Positions 1-9,367 of a stretch of 64,000 nucleotides of DNA are shown here, in pieces. This DNA comes from Pseudomonas viridiflava. GTDB taxonomy: Bacteria > Pseudomonadota > Gammaproteobacteria > Pseudomonadales > Pseudomonadaceae. The position numbers and the translations under genes are program-made. How positions within the stretch are numbered: the stretch's first letter is position 1; every line of letters starts with the position of its first letter. The notes beneath the pieces are model-generated. The model searched no databases. It was not told the origin of the DNA and worked only from the letters and a program-made list of their open reading frames with translations. Location of the stretch: assembly GCF_001642795.1 (NCBI RefSeq), contig NZ_LKEH01000047.1, positions 389,917-453,916 of the forward strand, in the 5' to 3' direction.

Positions 1-3000
1 TCCGAATCCGTGCTGGCCCGCGTGCAGCTGATTCTGCGTGTGGACCCGAAGGTCAATCTGGAAATCGACGTCGCCCAGCTGGAAAACGAGGTCATTCAGG
101 CCTGCCGTTCCTGGAAGGACGACTACGCAAGTCTCGTGGTCGAAAGCTTCGGCGAAGCACACGGCACCAACGTGCTGGCGGACTTCCCGAAAGGCTTCCC
201 GGCAGGCTATCGCGAGCGTTTCGCAGCGCATTCGGCCGTGGTCGACATGCAGCATGTGCTGAGCCTCAGCGAAAGCAATCCGTTGGTGATGAGCTTCTAC
301 CAGCCACTGGCCGGTGGTCGTCAGCAACTGCACTGCAAGCTGTACCACGCCGATACGCCGCTGGCGCTGTCTGACGTACTGCCGATTCTTGAGAACCTCG
401 GCCTGCGTGTGCTGGGTGAATTCCCGTATCGCCTGCACCACGCCAACGGTCGCGAATTCTGGATTCACGATTTCGCCTTTACCTACGGCGAAGGCCTGAA
501 CCTCGATATTCAGCAGCTCAACGACACGTTGCAGGACGCTTTCGTGCACATCGTCAGCGGCGACGCCGAGAACGATGCGTTCAACCGTCTGGTGCTGACT
601 GCCGGTCTGCCATGGCGCGACGTGGCGCTGCTGCGTGCCTATGCCCGCTACCTGAAGCAGATTCGTCTGGGCTTCGACCTGGGCTATATCGCCAGCACGT
701 TGAACAACCACACCGATATCGCCCGTGAACTGACGCGTCTGTTCAAGACTCGTTTCTATCTGGCGCGCAAACTGGGTTCGGACGATCTGGACGACAAGCA
801 ACTGCGTCTGGAACAGGCCATCCTGACCGCGCTGGACGATGTTCAGGTGCTCAACGAAGACCGCATCCTGCGTCGTTACCTGGACCTGATCAAGGCGACC
901 CTGCGGACCAACTTCTACCAGACCGATGCCAACGGCCAGAACAAGGGCTACTTCAGCTTCAAGTTCAACCCGCGTCTGATCCCCGAACTGCCGAAGCCGG
1001 TGCCCAAGTTCGAGATTTTCGTTTATTCGCCACGCGTCGAAGGCGTGCACCTGCGTTTCGGCAACGTGGCGCGCGGCGGCCTGCGCTGGTCGGATCGTGA
1101 AGAAGACTTCCGTACCGAAGTGCTGGGCCTGGTAAAAGCCCAGCAGGTGAAAAACTCGGTCATCGTGCCGGTCGGCGCCAAGGGCGGTTTCGTGCCGCGC
1201 CGTCTGCCGACCACTGGCAACCGCGACGAAGTCCAGGCTGAGGCAATCGCCTGCTACCGCATCTTCATCTCGGGTCTGCTGGACATCACCGACAACCTCA
1301 AGGAAGGCGTGCTGGTGCCGCCGGTCAACGTAGTTCGCCACGATGACGACGACCCGTACCTGGTCGTTGCGGCGGACAAAGGCACTGCGACCTTCTCCGA
1401 CATCGCCAACGGCATCGCGATCGACTACGGCTTCTGGCTGGGCGACGCGTTCGCGTCCGGCGGTTCGGCCGGTTATGACCACAAGAAGATGGGCATCACT
1501 GCCAAGGGCGCCTGGGTTGGCGTGCAGCGTCACTTCCGTGAGCGCGATATCAACGTTCAGCAGGACAGCATCAGCGTGATTGGCATCGGCGACATGGCCG
1601 GTGACGTGTTCGGTAACGGCCTGTTGATGTCCGACAAGCTGCAACTGGTCGCAGCCTTCAACCATCTGCACATCTTCATCGACCCGAATCCGGACCCGGC
1701 CACCAGCTTTGTCGAACGTCAGCGTCTGTTCGACCTGCCGCGTTCGGCCTGGACCGACTACGACACCAGCATCATGTCTGCGGGCGGCGGTATTTTCCCG
1801 CGCAGCGCCAAGAGCATCGCCGTCACCGAACAGATGAAGGCACGCTTTGACATCAAGGCCGACAAGCTGACCCCGACCGAATTGCTGCACGCGCTGCTCA
1901 AGGCGCCAGTGGACCTGTTGTGGAACGGCGGCATTGGTACGTACGTGAAGTCCAGCGAAGAGTCCCACGCGGATGTCGGCGACAAGGCCAACGACGCGCT
2001 GCGTGTCGACGGCAACGAGCTGCGCTGCAAGGTGGTGGGCGAGGGCGGCAACCTGGGCATGACCCAGCTGGGCCGTGTCGAGTTCGGCCTCAATGGCGGC
2101 GCGACCAACACCGACTTCATCGACAACGCCGGTGGTGTGGACTGCTCCGACCACGAAGTGAACATCAAGATCCTGCTCAACGAAGTGGTGCAGGCTGGCG
2201 ACATGACCGAGAAGCAGCGCAACCAGCTGCTTGAAAGCATGACCGACGAAGTCGGCCATCTGGTGCTGGGCAACAACTACAAGCAGACGCAGGCGCTGTC
2301 GCTGGCCGCTCGCCGCGCCTACGACCGCATTGCCGAATACAAGCGTCTGATGAACGACCTGGAAGCCCGTGGCAAGCTGGACCGTGCCATCGAGTTCCTG
2401 CCGGCCGAAGACCAGATCGTCGAGCGCGTATCGGCCGGTCATGGCCTGAGCCGTGCCGAGCTGTCGGTGCTGATCTCCTACAGCAAGATCGACCTCAAGG
2501 AAGCGTTGCTGGAATCCCGTGTTCCGGATGACGACTACCTGGCACGTGACATGGAAACCGCGTTCCCGCCATCGCTGAGCGCCAAGTTCTCCGTTGCCAT
2601 GCGCGGTCACCGTCTGAAGCGCGAAATCGTCAGCACCCAGATCGCCAACGACCTGGTCAACCACATGGGTATCACGTTCGTGCAGCGACTCAAAGAGTCG
2701 ACCGGCATGAGCGCTGCCAACGTGGCCGGTGCCTACGTGATCGTGCGTGACATCTTCCACCTCCCGCACTGGTTCCGTCAGATCGAAGCGCTGGACTACA
2801 AGGTGTCGGCAGAAATCCAGCTGTCGCTGATGGATGAGCTGATGCGTCTGGGTCGTCGTGCCACGCGCTGGTTCCTGCGCAGCCGTCGCAACGAACTGGA
2901 TGCCGGTCGTGACGTGGCACACTTCGGTCCGCACATCGCCGCACTGGGTCTCAAGCTCGACGAACTGCTGGAAGGTCCGACCCGTGAAGTCTGGCAGGCG

Positions 3001-3486
3001 CGTTATCAGGCCTATGTCGAAGCCGGTGTGCCCGAGTTGCTGGCGCGCATGGTGGCGGGCACCACGCACCTGTACACGCTGCTGCCGATCATCGAAGCCT
3101 CCGACGTCACCGGGCAGAACGCTGCCGACGTGGCCAAGGTGTACTTCGCCGTAGGCAGTGCGCTGGACGTGACCTGGTATCTGCAGCAGATCAGCAGCCT
3201 GCCGGTGGAAAACAACTGGCAGGCCCTGGCCCGCGAAGCGTTCCGCGACGACATCGACTGGCAACAGCGGGCGATCACCGTATCGGTCCTGCAGATGCCG
3301 GACGGTCCATCGGACGTGGAAGAGCGTCTGGCGCTGTGGCTCGAACAGCACGCCCTCATGGTCGAGCGCTGGCGCGCCATGCTGGTCGAACTGCGTGCCG
3401 CCAGCGGCACCGACTACGCCATGTACGCCGTCGCCAACCGCGAGTTGCTGGACCTGGCCATGAGCGGACAAGCCATCACGGTGTGA
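1..3486 (+). CDS. gdhB: NAD-specific glutamate dehydrogenase, large (180-kDa class), 5' truncated by the window
   Basis: This enzyme oxidatively deaminates glutamate to 2-oxoglutarate with NAD+ in the cytoplasm. The frame is open from base 1, so the start lies outside; 1161 codons remain of about 1620 usual for the family, meaning the N-terminal regulatory part is missing here. The catalytic core is present: a glycine-rich VGAKGGFV segment with the catalytic lysine (near 1171-1194), WNGGIGTYVKSS (1921-1956), and the nucleotide-binding VVGEGGNLG followed by NGGATNTDFIDNAGG (2032-2136). The C-terminal helical region typical of GDH-180 follows and ends at TGA. A strong terminator lies just downstream, so the gene closes its transcription unit. 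Confidence 0.95.
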   Translation, partial: SESVLARVQLILRVDPKVNLEIDVAQLENEVIQACRSWKDDYASLVVESFGEAHGTNVLADFPKGFPAGYRERFAAHSAVVDMQHVLSLSESNPLVMSFYQPLAGGRQQLHCKLYHADTPLALSDVLPILENLGLRVLGEFPYRLHHANGREFWIHDFAFTYGEGLNLDIQQLNDTLQDAFVHIVSGDAENDAFNRLVLTAGLPWRDVALLRAYARYLKQIRLGFDLGYIASTLNNHTDIARELTRLFKTRFYLARKLGSDDLDDKQLRLEQAILTALDDVQVLNEDRILRRYLDLIKATLRTNFYQTDANGQNKGYFSFKFNPRLIPELPKPVPKFEIFVYSPRVEGVHLRFGNVARGGLRWSDREEDFRTEVLGLVKAQQVKNSVIVPVGAKGGFVPRRLPTTGNRDEVQAEAIACYRIFISGLLDITDNLKEGVLVPPVNVVRHDDDDPYLVVAADKGTATFSDIANGIAIDYGFWLGDAFASGGSAGYDHKKMGITAKGAWVGVQRHFRERDINVQQDSISVIGIGDMAGDVFGNGLLMSDKLQLVAAFNHLHIFIDPNPDPATSFVERQRLFDLPRSAWTDYDTSIMSAGGGIFPRSAKSIAVTEQMKARFDIKADKLTPTELLHALLKAPVDLLWNGGIGTYVKSSEESHADVGDKANDALRVDGNELRCKVVGEGGNLGMTQLGRVEFGLNGGATNTDFIDNAGGVDCSDHEVNIKILLNEVVQAGDMTEKQRNQLLESMTDEVGHLVLGNNYKQTQALSLAARRAYDRIAEYKRLMNDLEARGKLDRAIEFLPAEDQIVERVSAGHGLSRAELSVLISYSKIDLKEALLESRVPDDDYLARDMETAFPPSLSAKFSVAMRGHRLKREIVSTQIANDLVNHMGITFVQRLKESTGMSAANVAGAYVIVRDIFHLPHWFRQIEALDYKVSAEIQLSLMDELMRLGRRATRWFLRSRRNELDAGRDVAHFGPHIAALGLKLDELLEGPTREVWQARYQAYVEAGVPELLARMVAGTTHLYTLLPIIEASDVTGQNAADVAKVYFAVGSALDVTWYLQQISSLPVENNWQALAREAFRDDIDWQQRAITVSVLQMPDGPSDVEERLALWLEQHALMVERWRAMLVELRAASGTDYAMYAVANRELLDLAMSGQAITV

Positions 3487-3512
3487 TGGCTTGATCGGCC
3501 TGTAAGCAGACT

Positions 3513-3548
3513 AAAAACCCCGCATCGAGAGATGTGGGGTTTTTTTTG
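3513..3548 (+). terminator. Rho-independent terminator after gdhB
   Basis: A GC-rich stem (ACCCCGCATC pairing with GATGTGGGGT around a short GAGA loop) is followed by a run of eight T residues, 26 bp after the gdhB stop codon. Confidence 0.9.
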
Positions 3549-3637
3549 CTTTGGAGGTACGTTGCTCATTACGGGTCTGAGCATTTACACGAACAGCGGG
3601 GTCAATACCCCATCATCCATTTCACGGGAGAGTAAAC

Positions 3638-4183
3638 ATGCAGGCAGACGCACTCACATGGGGCCACGGCCCTCGCATTCTGGAAGTGTTCCTTGAGCCC
3701 ACGTGCCCGTTCTCGGTCAAGGCTTTTCGCAAGCTCGACAAGCTGCTCGAACAGGCTGGCGAAGATCGCCTCACGATCAAAATTCGTCTCCAGTCCCAGC
3801 CGTGGCACATGTTTTCCGGCGTCATCGTGCGCTGCATCCTGGCCGCTTCGACCTTTGAAGGCGGCAGGAATACGGCCAAGGCCGTGATGGCAGCCGTTGC
3901 TGCGCATCGCGCCGAATTCGAATTCGAGCACCACGCCAGCGGGCCTAATCTGGACGCCACGCCGAACGACATCATTGCCCGCCTGGAAGGCTACAGCGGC
4001 GTCCAGCTGGCCGAAGTGTTCGCACAGCCCGAGCTTGAGCACATCATCAAATGGCACTGCAAATACGCCCGGCAGAATGGCATTCATGTGTCTCCGACCT
4101 TTATGGTCGACGGTCTGGTGCAGCCTGCCATGAGCAGTGGCGATGCGATGGAACAGTGGCTTTCGCAGCTTCAGCTCGATTGA
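3638..4183 (+). CDS. Thioredoxin-fold (DsbA-like) protein with a CPFS motif
   Basis: A 181-residue protein with no signal peptide, so probably cytoplasmic. Residues 14-26 (ILEVFLEPTCPFS) form the first strand and active-site turn of a thioredoxin fold. The site reads CPFS, so only the first cysteine is present and a classical dithiol oxidoreductase is unlikely. The C-terminal segment HVSPTFMVDGLV has the cis-proline (SPTF) expected in DsbA/thioredoxin-like proteins. A GGGAGAG Shine-Dalgarno precedes the ATG. The 3' end overlaps the convergent transporter gene by 13 bp. The biological substrate is not known to me. Confidence 0.8.
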   Translation: MQADALTWGHGPRILEVFLEPTCPFSVKAFRKLDKLLEQAGEDRLTIKIRLQSQPWHMFSGVIVRCILAASTFEGGRNTAKAVMAAVAAHRAEFEFEHHASGPNLDATPNDIIARLEGYSGVQLAEVFAQPELEHIIKWHCKYARQNGIHVSPTFMVDGLVQPAMSSGDAMEQWLSQLQLD

Positions 4184-5097
4184 GGGGCGCTTCGTCGGGG
4201 TTTATTGGAAAATCTCCTGGCCCCGGCGACGCAACCGATCACTGCAACCGTGACACCCAGCATGCCCAGGCTGACAGGTTCATCGAGCAATAGGGCGGCC
4301 AACGCCAGGCCGAAGAACGGTTGCAGCAGTTGAAGTTGGCCGATCGCGGCAATGCCGCCCTGTGCCAGCCCTCGATACCAGAACACGAAGCCGATCAGCA
4401 TGCTGAAAACCGAGACGTAGAACAGGCTGCTCCAGGCCCCGACAGCTATTCCTGACAGTGAAGAGGGCGCGCTGATCAACGCCAGTGGCAACATCACGGG
4501 AAGGGCGATGACCAGTGCCCAACAAATGACCTGCCAGCCGCCCAAGTCTCTCGACAGTCTGGCGCCTTCTGCATAACCCAGCCCGCAGACGATAATAGCC
4601 AGCAGCATCAGGCCGTCTCCTGTTGCTGATGTGCTGATGTCTTGAGACAGCGCAAATCCCACCACCATGGCACTGCCCAGAATCGAGAACAGCCAGAACG
4701 CACGACCGGGGCGTTCACCGCCGCGCAGCACGCCGAAGACGGCTGTCGCCAATGGCAACAGACCAATGAAGACGATGGAGTGCGCCGAGGTGACGTGCTT
4801 CAGCGCCAACGCGGTCAGCAACGGAAAGCCCAGCACCACGCCTGTGGCGACGATGCACAGCGAAAACAGCTGATGCTTTGCCGGGCGTTTTTCCCTGAGT
4901 GCCACGAGCATGCCGATTGCCAGCGTTGCGGCAATGGTGGCGCGGGCAAAGGTCAGGAACAGCGGGTCGAATTCCATGACGGCAACCCGTGTGGCAGGTA
5001 ACGAGCCGCTGAAGATCAACACACCGATCAGGCCGTTCAGCCATCCGCTGCCTTTTGTATGAGCGTTCTTATGGAGTGGGTTCAAAGCCTGTTCCAT
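4171..5097 (-). CDS. EamA/DMT-family transporter (10 predicted membrane helices)
   Basis: A 308-residue very hydrophobic inner-membrane protein with the two tandem EamA halves of the drug/metabolite transporter superfamily, usually exporters of amino acids or other small metabolites. Family features visible are the early PATRVAVMEFDPLFLTFARATIAA segment (starting near residue 34) and the second-half FWYRGLAQGGIAAIGQLQLLQPFFGLALAALLLDEP, typical of EamA permeases. It is divergently transcribed from a MocR-type regulator with only 78 bp between the start codons, a common arrangement in which the regulator controls the permease. The C-terminal basic tail is short and cytoplasmic. The substrate cannot be read from sequence. 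Confidence 0.87.
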   Translation of the reverse strand: MEQALNPLHKNAHTKGSGWLNGLIGVLIFSGSLPATRVAVMEFDPLFLTFARATIAATLAIGMLVALREKRPAKHQLFSLCIVATGVVLGFPLLTALALKHVTSAHSIVFIGLLPLATAVFGVLRGGERPGRAFWLFSILGSAMVVGFALSQDISTSATGDGLMLLAIIVCGLGYAEGARLSRDLGGWQVICWALVIALPVMLPLALISAPSSLSGIAVGAWSSLFYVSVFSMLIGFVFWYRGLAQGGIAAIGQLQLLQPFFGLALAALLLDEPVSLGMLGVTVAVIGCVAGARRFSNKPRRSAPQSS

Positions 5098-5116
5098 GGG
5101 TTTTTCTCACGGCTGT

Positions 5117-5134
5117 TCAATCGGTGGGGATTGA
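5117..5134. promoter_or_regulatory. Candidate MocR operator in the divergent intergenic region
   Basis: The dyad TCAATC-N6-GATTGA sits between the divergent eamA-like and mocR-like starts. Two more half-site-like TCAAT/CAATC copies follow at about 5154-5165. MocR regulators commonly bind such repeats in the shared promoter region. The assignment is inference from position and symmetry. Confidence 0.4.
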
Positions 5135-5175
5135 GTCATCGTAGGGCTGCAATTCAATACAATCAAAAAATCGTC

Positions 5176-6522
5176 ATGGATACATTTACGATGGCTGTCG
5201 CGCGTTACAAATCGGTAGTGGATCAGCTGGCAGCGGATATTCGTGGCGGAAAACTGCTGCCGGGCACGCGTCTGCCTACCCATCGCCAGTTGGCGGCAGA
5301 CCATGGGTTGGCGTTGGCGACAGCCACGCGGGTTTATGCCGAGCTCGAAGCAATGGGGTTGGTCAGCGGTGAGGTCGGGCGTGGCACCTTCGTACGCGAA
5401 ACTACGCTTTCACCGGGGCTTGGCATTGATCAGAAGGCCTTGGCCATCGGCATGATCGACTTCAATTTCAATTATCCGTCACTGCCCGGTCAGGCCGAGC
5501 TGTTGCGCATGGCATTACGGCAACTGGCTTTGTCAGGTGATCTGGATTCGTTGTTGCGTTATCAGCCCCATGCCGGACGTACGCATGAACGTGCCGCGGT
5601 TGCGCGACATCTGAGCGTACGGGGGCTGACGGTAGAACCTGAGCAGATACTGATCGTCAACGGCGCGCAACAGGGGCTCGCAGTTGCGTTGATGGCTATG
5701 CTCAAACCGGGTGATGTAATCGCTGCCGATGCGCTCACTTACTCCGGATTCAAGGTGCTGGCGCAGGCGCTGCATCTGGAGGTGGTGCCGACTCCTGCGG
5801 GGGCTGAAGGGCCTGATCTGGAGGCATTGGAGTATTTGTGTCGGAGTCGGCGGATAAAAGCACTGTACATGATGCCGACGCTGCACAATCCGCTCGGCTG
5901 GGTGATGAGTCTCGAGGTACGTGAACAGTTGGTGGTCTTGGCGAGAAAACACGACCTGCTGATCGTTGAAGACGCGGCGTATGCGTTCCTGGCTGACAAC
6001 CCTCCAGTACCGCTGGCACAGCTTGCTCCAGAGCGGACGGTCTATGTGTCGGGGCTTTCCAAGAGCGTCGCTACCGGGTTGCGCGTAGGGTTCGTCGCCG
6101 CGCCTCTCGACAAGGTGTCCGCGATGGAGCGAACCATTCGTGCGACCACCTGGAACACGCCAGGCGTGCTGACAGCCATTGCGACCGGCTGGCTTGAAGA
6201 TGGCACCGTCCTGAAGCTCGAGGCAGAGAAACGACTCGATGCCGAGGCCCGACAAGCAGTGGCTCGCGAGGTGCTTGAAGGCATTGAGTTCGTCGGTCAC
6301 CCCTCGTCCTATTTTTTATGGCTGCCGTTACCTGAGGATGCCCGCGCCGACCAGATCGCCTTGGCCTTGTTGCAGGAAAAGGTCGCTGTATCGACCGCCG
6401 AGCCTTTCTCGATATCCACCAGCGCGCCGCATGCACTGCGACTGGCGTTAGGGTCGGTGAGCATGGATGAACTGCGGGACGGGCTGGGTAGGGTGAAGCG
6501 GATTATCGAGGTTTATCTGTAG
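5176..6522 (+). CDS. MocR-type transcriptional regulator (GntR HTH fused to aminotransferase-like domain)
   Basis: A 448-residue two-domain regulator. Residues about 10-78 form a GntR winged helix (LPTHRQLAADHGLALATATRVYAELEAMGLVSGEVGRGTFV). The rest is a fold-type I PLP-dependent aminotransferase-like domain: INGAQQGL-type substrate loop, MPTLHNPLGWVMS, EDAAYAFL and VSGLSKSVATGLRVGF, the last carrying the PLP-binding lysine. Start ATG 5176 gives the normal MocR N terminus; an in-frame ATG at 5059 would place the leader inside the divergent transporter gene and is unlikely. It probably represses or activates the adjacent EamA transporter in response to a PLP- or amino-acid-related ligand. Confidence 0.87.
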   Translation: MDTFTMAVARYKSVVDQLAADIRGGKLLPGTRLPTHRQLAADHGLALATATRVYAELEAMGLVSGEVGRGTFVRETTLSPGLGIDQKALAIGMIDFNFNYPSLPGQAELLRMALRQLALSGDLDSLLRYQPHAGRTHERAAVARHLSVRGLTVEPEQILIVNGAQQGLAVALMAMLKPGDVIAADALTYSGFKVLAQALHLEVVPTPAGAEGPDLEALEYLCRSRRIKALYMMPTLHNPLGWVMSLEVREQLVVLARKHDLLIVEDAAYAFLADNPPVPLAQLAPERTVYVSGLSKSVATGLRVGFVAAPLDKVSAMERTIRATTWNTPGVLTAIATGWLEDGTVLKLEAEKRLDAEARQAVAREVLEGIEFVGHPSSYFLWLPLPEDARADQIALALLQEKVAVSTAEPFSISTSAPHALRLALGSVSMDELRDGLGRVKRIIEVYL

Positions 6523-6573
6523 CCTTATTATTTTGAGGATTCAGCAAATTCGTGTTTCGCGTCTGAGTTCCAT

Positions 6574-6624
6574 GTGACGCGGAGAGTCACGGCTGCATGC
6601 CCACGCGGAGCGTTGGCACGATCA
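6574..6624 (-). repeat. Two-hairpin intergenic repeat, unit 1 (reverse orientation)
   Basis: Reverse copy of a family seen several times in this window: a GATCGT start, a hairpin around CCCACGC...GCGTGGG, a linker ATGCC, and a second hairpin around GACGC...GCGTC. It faces the copy at 6642-6693 head to head between convergent genes. Confidence 0.7.
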
Positions 6625-6641
6625 GTCTTCGACCCCTCACC

Positions 6642-6693
6642 GATCGTTCCTCACGCTCCAGCGTGGGAATGCCTCTCTGGACGCTCTGCGTCC
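6642..6693 (+). repeat. Two-hairpin intergenic repeat, unit 2
   Basis: Forward copy of the same family: GATCGTTCC, a hairpin pairing CACGCT with AGCGTG, linker GGAATGCCTC, then the hairpin GGACGC-TCT-GCGTCC. The pair at 6574-6693 fills the convergent gap between the mocR-like gene and acnB and resembles a REP/BIME-type element. Confidence 0.75.
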
Positions 6694-6716
6694 GCTTTTT
6701 CTGCTTTATCGAAGGT

Positions 6717-6746
6717 ATAAAAAAACCCCGCACAAGGCGGGGTTCT
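6717..6746 (-). terminator. Rho-independent terminator of acnB
   Basis: Read on the minus strand, an 8-bp stem AACCCCGC/GCGGGGTT is followed by six T residues, about 20 bp beyond the acnB stop codon. Confidence 0.88.
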
Positions 6747-6766
6747 TTCAACGCTGTGTTTCGCTA

Positions 6767-9367
6767 TTACGCTTGAACAACCGGGATGTTGGCGTTCGCT
6801 GCGGCTTCACGGAACTCGGCGATCTGATCGAAGCTCAGGTAGCGGTACACGTCCGCTGCCATGGTGTCGATCTGTTGCGCGTAGCCCATGTACTCCTCGA
6901 CGGTCGGCAGGCGACCCAGGATCGATGCGACGGACGCCAGCTCGGCCGAGGCCAGGTAGACGTTCGCGCCGTCACCCAGACGGTTCGGGAAGTTACGGGT
7001 CGACGTCGATACCACTGTCGAGTTCGGCTCTACACGTGCCTGGTTACCCATGCACAGCGAGCAGCCCGGCATTTCCATGCGCGCGCCAGCCTTGCCGTAG
7101 ATGCCGTAGTAGCCTTCTTCGGTCAACTGGTGAGCGTCCATCTTGGTCGGCGGCGACAGCCACAGGCGTGTCGGCAGTTGCCCTTTGACCTGATCCAGCA
7201 ACTTGCCCGCAGCGCGGAAGTGGCCGATGTTGGTCATGCAGGAGCCGATGAACACTTCGTCGATCTTCTCGCCCTGTACCGAAGACAGCAGGCGGGCATC
7301 GTCCGGGTCGTTCGGCGCGCAGAGCACAGGCTCTTTGACGTCGGCCAGGTCGATCTCGATGATTTCAGCGTACTCGGCGTCCTTGTCGGCTTCCAGCAGC
7401 TCTGGGTTGGCAACCCAAGCTTCCATCGCCTGAGCACGGCGCTCCAGGGTGCGTGGATCACCGTAACCCTGTTCGATCATCCAGCGCAGCAGCGTGATGT
7501 TCGAGTTCAGGTATTCGATGATCGGCTCTTTGGCCAGCTTGATGGTGCAACCGGCAGCCGAACGTTCGGCCGACGCGTCGGACAGCTCGAAAGCCTGCTC
7601 GATGCTCAGGTTGTCCAGGCCTTCGATTTCCAGAATGCGGCCAGAGAACGCGTTCTTCTTGCCTTTCTTCTCTACGGTCAGCAGGCCAGCCTGAATTGCG
7701 TAGTAAGGAATGGCGTGAACCAGGTCGCGCAGGGTGATGCCAGGCTGCATCTTGCCCTTGAAGCGAACCAGGATCGACTCAGGCATGTCCAGCGGCATGA
7801 CGCCAGTGGCGGCAGCAAACGCAACCAGACCGGAACCGGCCGGGAAGGAGATACCGATCGGGAAGCGGGTGTGCGAGTCACCACCGGTGCCGACGGTGTC
7901 CGGCAGCAGCATGCGGTTCAGCCAGCTGTGGATGATGCCGTCGCCCGGACGCAGGGAAACGCCGCCACGGGTCATGATGAAGTCAGGCAGCGTGTGGTGC
8001 GTCTTGACGTCGATCGGCTTCGGATAGGCCGCGGTGTGGCAGAAGGACTGCATGACCAGATCGGTCGAGAAGCCCAGGCAGGCCAGGTCTTTCAGCTCGT
8101 CGCGGGTCATCGGGCCAGTGGTGTCCTGGGAGCCGACGGTGGTCATTTTCGGTTCGCAGTAGGTGCCCGGACGGATACCTTCCACGCCGCACGCCTTGCC
8201 GACCATCTTCTGCGCCAGGGTGAAACCCTTGGTGCTTTCGGCTGGCTGGTCAGGCGTCTTGAACAGGTCGAAGGCTGGCAGGCCCAGTTCGGCACGTGCC
8301 TTGCTGGTCAGGCCACGGCCGATGATCAGCGGGATACGGCCACCGGCGCGGACTTCGTCCAACAGCACCGGGGTCTTCATTTCGAAGGTGGTGATGACTT
8401 CGTCGCTGTCGTGCTTGCAGACTTTGCCCGCGTACGGGTAAACGTCGATCACATCGCCCATGTTGATGTTCGAGACATCGAACTCGATCGGCAGGGCGCC
8501 TGCGTCTTCCATGGTGTTGTAGAAGATTGGAGCGATCTTGCTGCCGAAGCAGAAACCACCGGCGCGCTTGTTCGGCACGTAAGGAACGTCGTCGCCGAAG
8601 AACCACAGTACCGAGTTGGTCGCCGATTTACGCGAGGAACCGGTACCGACCACGTCACCGACGTAGGCGATAGGGAAACCTTGGCCGCGCATTTCTTCGA
8701 TCTGCTTCATCGGGCCGATGGAGCCCTGTACGTCCGGAACGATACCTTCACGGGCCATTTTCAGCATGGCCAGAGCGTGCAGCGGGATGTCTGGACGCGA
8801 CCAGGCATCAGGCGCTGGCGACAGGTCGTCGGTGTTGGTTTCGCCGGTGACCTTGAAGACGCGCAGGCTGATCTTGTCGGCCAGCGTCGGGCGCTTCTTG
8901 AACCACTCGCCGTCGGCCCAGGACTGAACGACTGCCTTGGCGTGAGCGTTGCCGCTCTTGGCTTTTTCGGCCACGTCGTGGAAGGCGTCGAACATCAGCA
9001 GCGTGTGCTTGAGCTGTTCGGCAGCGACCGGCGCCAGAGTAGCGTCGTCGAGCAGGTCAACCAGCGTGACGATGTTGTAGCCGCCCTGCATGGTGCCCAG
9101 CAGTTCGGTTGCACGTTTTTTGTCGATCAGGGGAGAAGTGGCTTCGCCCTTGGCCAGGGCAGACAGGAAACCGGCCTTGACGTAGGCAGCCTCGTCAACG
9201 CCTGGTGGAACGCGATTGGTGATCAGATCGACAAGGAAAGCTTCTTCGCCAGCCGGGGGATTTTTCAGCAGCTCAATAAGGCCTGCGGTTTGTTCGGCGT
9301 TAAGCGGCTGGGGCACGATACCCTGGGCGGCACGCTCTTCGATGTGTTTACGGTAGGCTTCAAGCAC
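6767..9367 (-). CDS. acnB: Aconitate hydratase B / 2-methylisocitrate dehydratase
   Basis: The TCA-cycle aconitase that interconverts citrate and isocitrate, and in the methylcitrate cycle hydrates 2-methyl-cis-aconitate. At 866 residues it matches the usual AcnB length of about 865. The N terminus (HEAT-like domain with LLKNPPAGEEAFLVDLITNRVPPGVDEAAYVK), swivel domain, and the iron-sulphur cysteines in FIGSCMTN and GCSLCMGNQ are all intact. I choose GTG 9367 because it gives the family N terminus VLEAYRKHIEERAAQG and has GAGGGT upstream; the ATG at 9472 adds 35 non-family residues. The gene is monocistronic with its own terminator. Its upstream region carries an unusual nested inverted repeat. 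Confidence 0.97.
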   Translation of the reverse strand: MLEAYRKHIEERAAQGIVPQPLNAEQTAGLIELLKNPPAGEEAFLVDLITNRVPPGVDEAAYVKAGFLSALAKGEATSPLIDKKRATELLGTMQGGYNIVTLVDLLDDATLAPVAAEQLKHTLLMFDAFHDVAEKAKSGNAHAKAVVQSWADGEWFKKRPTLADKISLRVFKVTGETNTDDLSPAPDAWSRPDIPLHALAMLKMAREGIVPDVQGSIGPMKQIEEMRGQGFPIAYVGDVVGTGSSRKSATNSVLWFFGDDVPYVPNKRAGGFCFGSKIAPIFYNTMEDAGALPIEFDVSNINMGDVIDVYPYAGKVCKHDSDEVITTFEMKTPVLLDEVRAGGRIPLIIGRGLTSKARAELGLPAFDLFKTPDQPAESTKGFTLAQKMVGKACGVEGIRPGTYCEPKMTTVGSQDTTGPMTRDELKDLACLGFSTDLVMQSFCHTAAYPKPIDVKTHHTLPDFIMTRGGVSLRPGDGIIHSWLNRMLLPDTVGTGGDSHTRFPIGISFPAGSGLVAFAAATGVMPLDMPESILVRFKGKMQPGITLRDLVHAIPYYAIQAGLLTVEKKGKKNAFSGRILEIEGLDNLSIEQAFELSDASAERSAAGCTIKLAKEPIIEYLNSNITLLRWMIEQGYGDPRTLERRAQAMEAWVANPELLEADKDAEYAEIIEIDLADVKEPVLCAPNDPDDARLLSSVQGEKIDEVFIGSCMTNIGHFRAAGKLLDQVKGQLPTRLWLSPPTKMDAHQLTEEGYYGIYGKAGARMEMPGCSLCMGNQARVEPNSTVVSTSTRNFPNRLGDGANVYLASAELASVASILGRLPTVEEYMGYAQQIDTMAADVYRYLSFDQIAEFREAAANANIPVVQA

